A stretch of DNA of 32,460 nt from Vulcanimicrobiota bacterium (GTDB taxonomy: Bacteria > Vulcanimicrobiota > Xenobia > Xenobiales > JADMJV01), in NCBI GenBank assembly GCA_022842865.1, contig JALHOV010000015.1, positions 1 to 32,460 of the forward strand, written 5' to 3'. Of this stretch, positions 30,480-32,460 are shown in pieces. The notes under the pieces are model-generated. The model did no database searches. It was not told the origin of the DNA and saw nothing but the letters and a program-made list of their open reading frames with translations. A program made the translations under genes and the position numbers. Each line of letters begins with the position of its first letter. The first letter of the stretch is position 1.

Positions 30480-32460
30480 TCAGCCCTCCGCTCCCGCGTC
30501 ACAGACGGGACGGTAGTTGCAGGTGCGGCAGCGCATCAGGGAAGGTCGCGGCTCGAAGCGGCCTTCGCGAATACCGGCTACGGCATGACGAATTTGGCCG
30601 GTGTGCTCATCCAAAGGATGGTCGTAGGGCAAACTGTGGCCCTCCAGGCCGCTTTCGATGAAATGCAGGCAAAGCAAATCCGGCAACCTGCCTTGTAGGA
30701 CCTGGTAAGCGAAGGCGTAGATCGAGAGCTGCAGGCTACTTTGCGCCTGTTGGTGGGCCTGGTCCAGCTGAGTCACCGGGCTGGACTTATAGTCGGTAAT
30801 TTTCACCCGCCCTTGTTTGTCCAGATCCACCCGGTCGATTCGACCACGGATGCGCACATCGTCCAGTCGCACGGTAAATTCCTGCTCGATCATCTCGGGC
30901 AGCTGCTGGCTGCCCGCTTCGTCTTTCCAGAAGCGCTCCAGGCAGTCGTAACCTTGTTGCAATCGGTGCTCGGCGTGTTCGCCGCTGACGCAGCCCACGC
31001 GTCGCCACTGCTTGCGGAACCGATTGTGCAACTCGCTCAACTCGGGGATGCGTCCTTCTTCTTTGCGCTGGCGCAAAAACCAGCTGATGCACTCGTGCAG
31101 GGCGGTTCCGAAAGTGAGCGTCTGCGATTCCGGCTGAGGGATGCGCAGCACGTGAGCCAGGTAAAAGCGATGGGGGCAGTCCTGGTAATCGGCGATGCGT
31201 TGGTGGGAGAGGTCGATGACACGCGGTTTGAGGGTTTCGTGCGGGCGCGTCGCGGGTTCCACCGGGGCCGCGCGTTTGATGCGCTCCAGCGATTGCATAC
31301 GTGGGGCCGGTCGCGCCGCGGCCTGCGCTCCCAAAGATTCGCGCACGAAGCGGCTGGGTTTCATTTTGCGTCGCATACCCGTATCGGTGGCGCCCGAAAG
31401 CCACAGGTGACGCTGGGCTCGCGTCAGGCCTACATAAAAAAGGCGCCGCTCCTCTTGCAGGTGAGACTCCTCATCGGCTGGAGCGGAAGCTTGCAACAGG
31501 GGCCAGGGAAATTCGAGATCTTCAGGACGAAGCTTGTTGGGGAAGCGGTCCTCATTCAAGCCGACCAGAAAGACCACCGGGAATTCCAGGCCTTTGGATC
31601 GGTGGATGGTAAGCACCTGTACGGCCTCGTCCAGCGTATCTGATTCTACGACGCTGGGACTGTCGCCGGATTCGATCAAAAGATCCAAATGTCGCACAAA
31701 TTCAGCCAGATTGGCCTCCGGGAATTCCTCGGAAAAGCGCCCCAGCACGTCAAAAAAACGGGCTACGTTCTGCACCAGCGCCTGCGCGTTGTCCACCTCG
31801 CCGTCGGTCACCCGTCCCCACCAGTCGCTGCGCTGCAGGTATTGATAAACCAGCGGACCGGGCTGTAGGTTTGGGATCATATTTACGAAGTGTTGATAGT
31901 CATCGTAGAAACGCTGCAAAATAGCCAGTCCTTGTAGCTCCGGAGTCTGTTCTTGCAGGGCTTTTTCTACTTGAATCAGCATTGTGCTGTGCTCGCGCTG
32001 GGCCAGGTTGCTCAAACGCACCAGGTCGCGGGGGCCGCACGCGTAAAAGTCGCTCGAGAGGAGGTAAAACAGCGATTGTCCGTCGTGCGGGTCGACCAGT
32101 ACCCGCACCATCGAGGTGAGCAAGCGCACTTCCGGCCGCCGGTAAAGACCTTCGTTGCCGGAGAAGCGGTAGGGCACCTCATACTGATTCAGGGCCCGTA
32201 GATAGGGCTGTGAGTCGCGGTTGTTGCGAATCAGGATGGCGAAATCGGTATACTCCAGGCCAAACTCTTCTTTCCACTGGGATATGCGTTGAGCTACCGC
32301 CTCGGCTTCGTCGGTCACTGTCTCGAAGCGCGTGTATTCCAGCGGATCCGGACCTAAAGGCTCGAGCTCCTCACGAGCCGCCCGCAGTCGCTTGTCGATC
32401 TGGTTAATGATCTCCAGGCGGTTGGGGTTGTTGTTCTGGATCAGCTGATAGCTGGCGTCC
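30480..32460 (-). CDS. UvrD/PcrA-type helicase fused to a PD-(D/E)XK nuclease, N-terminus outside window
   Basis: About 659 residues are visible; the frame is open to the window edge, so helicase motifs I-III lie outside. Seen: linker with ILIRNNRDSQPYLRAL (2B region), motif V in VQVLTIHRSKGLEFPVVFLV, motif VI in RRLFYVGLTRAQRHLWL. The C-terminal nuclease domain (from about DYQDCPHRFYLAHVL) holds the catalytic RGRIDRVD and KITDYKSS. Cluster cysteines are in YQDCPHRF and in MRCRTCNYRPVC, the one-plus-three pattern of a 4Fe-4S AddB/Cas4-like nuclease. The protein should process DNA ends at breaks, as AddAB or AdnAB do. A GTG at 32318 is only an internal codon. Confidence 0.93.
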   Translation of the reverse strand, partial: DASYQLIQNNNPNRLEIINQIDKRLRAAREELEPLGPDPLEYTRFETVTDEAEAVAQRISQWKEEFGLEYTDFAILIRNNRDSQPYLRALNQYEVPYRFSGNEGLYRRPEVRLLTSMVRVLVDPHDGQSLFYLLSSDFYACGPRDLVRLSNLAQREHSTMLIQVEKALQEQTPELQGLAILQRFYDDYQHFVNMIPNLQPGPLVYQYLQRSDWWGRVTDGEVDNAQALVQNVARFFDVLGRFSEEFPEANLAEFVRHLDLLIESGDSPSVVESDTLDEAVQVLTIHRSKGLEFPVVFLVGLNEDRFPNKLRPEDLEFPWPLLQASAPADEESHLQEERRLFYVGLTRAQRHLWLSGATDTGMRRKMKPSRFVRESLGAQAAARPAPRMQSLERIKRAAPVEPATRPHETLKPRVIDLSHQRIADYQDCPHRFYLAHVLRIPQPESQTLTFGTALHECISWFLRQRKEEGRIPELSELHNRFRKQWRRVGCVSGEHAEHRLQQGYDCLERFWKDEAGSQQLPEMIEQEFTVRLDDVRIRGRIDRVDLDKQGRVKITDYKSSPVTQLDQAHQQAQSSLQLSIYAFAYQVLQGRLPDLLCLHFIESGLEGHSLPYDHPLDEHTGQIRHAVAGIREGRFEPRPSLMRCRTCNYRPVCDAGAEG

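Overview
The window is about 60% G+C by eye and is packed with genes: no gap reaches 300 bases and many neighbours overlap by 4 to 17 bases. It comes from a diderm-type bacterium. The signs are Lys/Arg-rich lipoprotein and Sec/Tat signal peptides, type IV pilin-like proteins, a lytic transglycosylase and a c-type cytochrome lipoprotein. TTG and GTG starts are common, and three places argue for CTG starts. I cannot name the phylum. The mix (long glutamate-racemase-like protein, soluble HtrA-like protease, Ser/Thr kinase, pilin-like small proteins) suggests a poorly sampled lineage, but that is only an impression. No tRNA, rRNA, IS element or CRISPR array was seen.

Layout. Positions 1-5831 are mostly plus strand: a glutamate-racemase-like gene cut by the window edge, a convergent trmK-like gene, rpsB-tsf with promoter, leader hairpin, intercistronic hairpin and terminator, a small membrane protein, and an HtrA-like protease coupled to a LuxR-type regulator with a degenerate receiver. 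From 5842 to 24727 almost everything is on the minus strand. In transcription order: Ser/Thr kinase; small lipoprotein and cytochrome c; aroC; SIS-domain protein, membrane protein and XdhC-like protein; lytic transglycosylase; hibernation factor HPF; a 48-residue zinc-ribbon peptide; carboxy-terminal protease; miaB; soluble sensor kinase; two secreted proteins; then the peptide-maturation cassette, 8-oxoguanine deaminase, a CHAP-like protein and a small membrane protein. Positions 24832-25895 (plus) encode a secreted protein and a YfcE-like phosphodiesterase. Positions 25861-32460 (minus) hold a UvrD-type helicase-nuclease, an Asp/Asn beta-hydroxylase-like protein and four pilin-like genes.

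The most interesting part is 8242-10745: NTF2-like exported protein, a 92-residue precursor with six W-[IL]-N motifs in a glycine-rich core, a partner with a SPASM-like cysteine cluster, and a radical SAM/SPASM maturase. This resembles the GRRM (GrrA/GrrM, three-residue cyclophane) RiPP class. The precursor's leader looks like a twin-arginine signal peptide ending in an AEA signal-peptidase site exactly where the core begins. That suggests the peptide is crosslinked in the cytoplasm, exported folded, and freed by signal peptidase. The cassette appears to have its own promoter, giving a nearly leaderless mRNA.

The second notable region is the minor-pilin operon, where an intact prepilin leader requires a CTG start and a 2-oxoglutarate hydroxylase gene overlaps a pilin-like gene.
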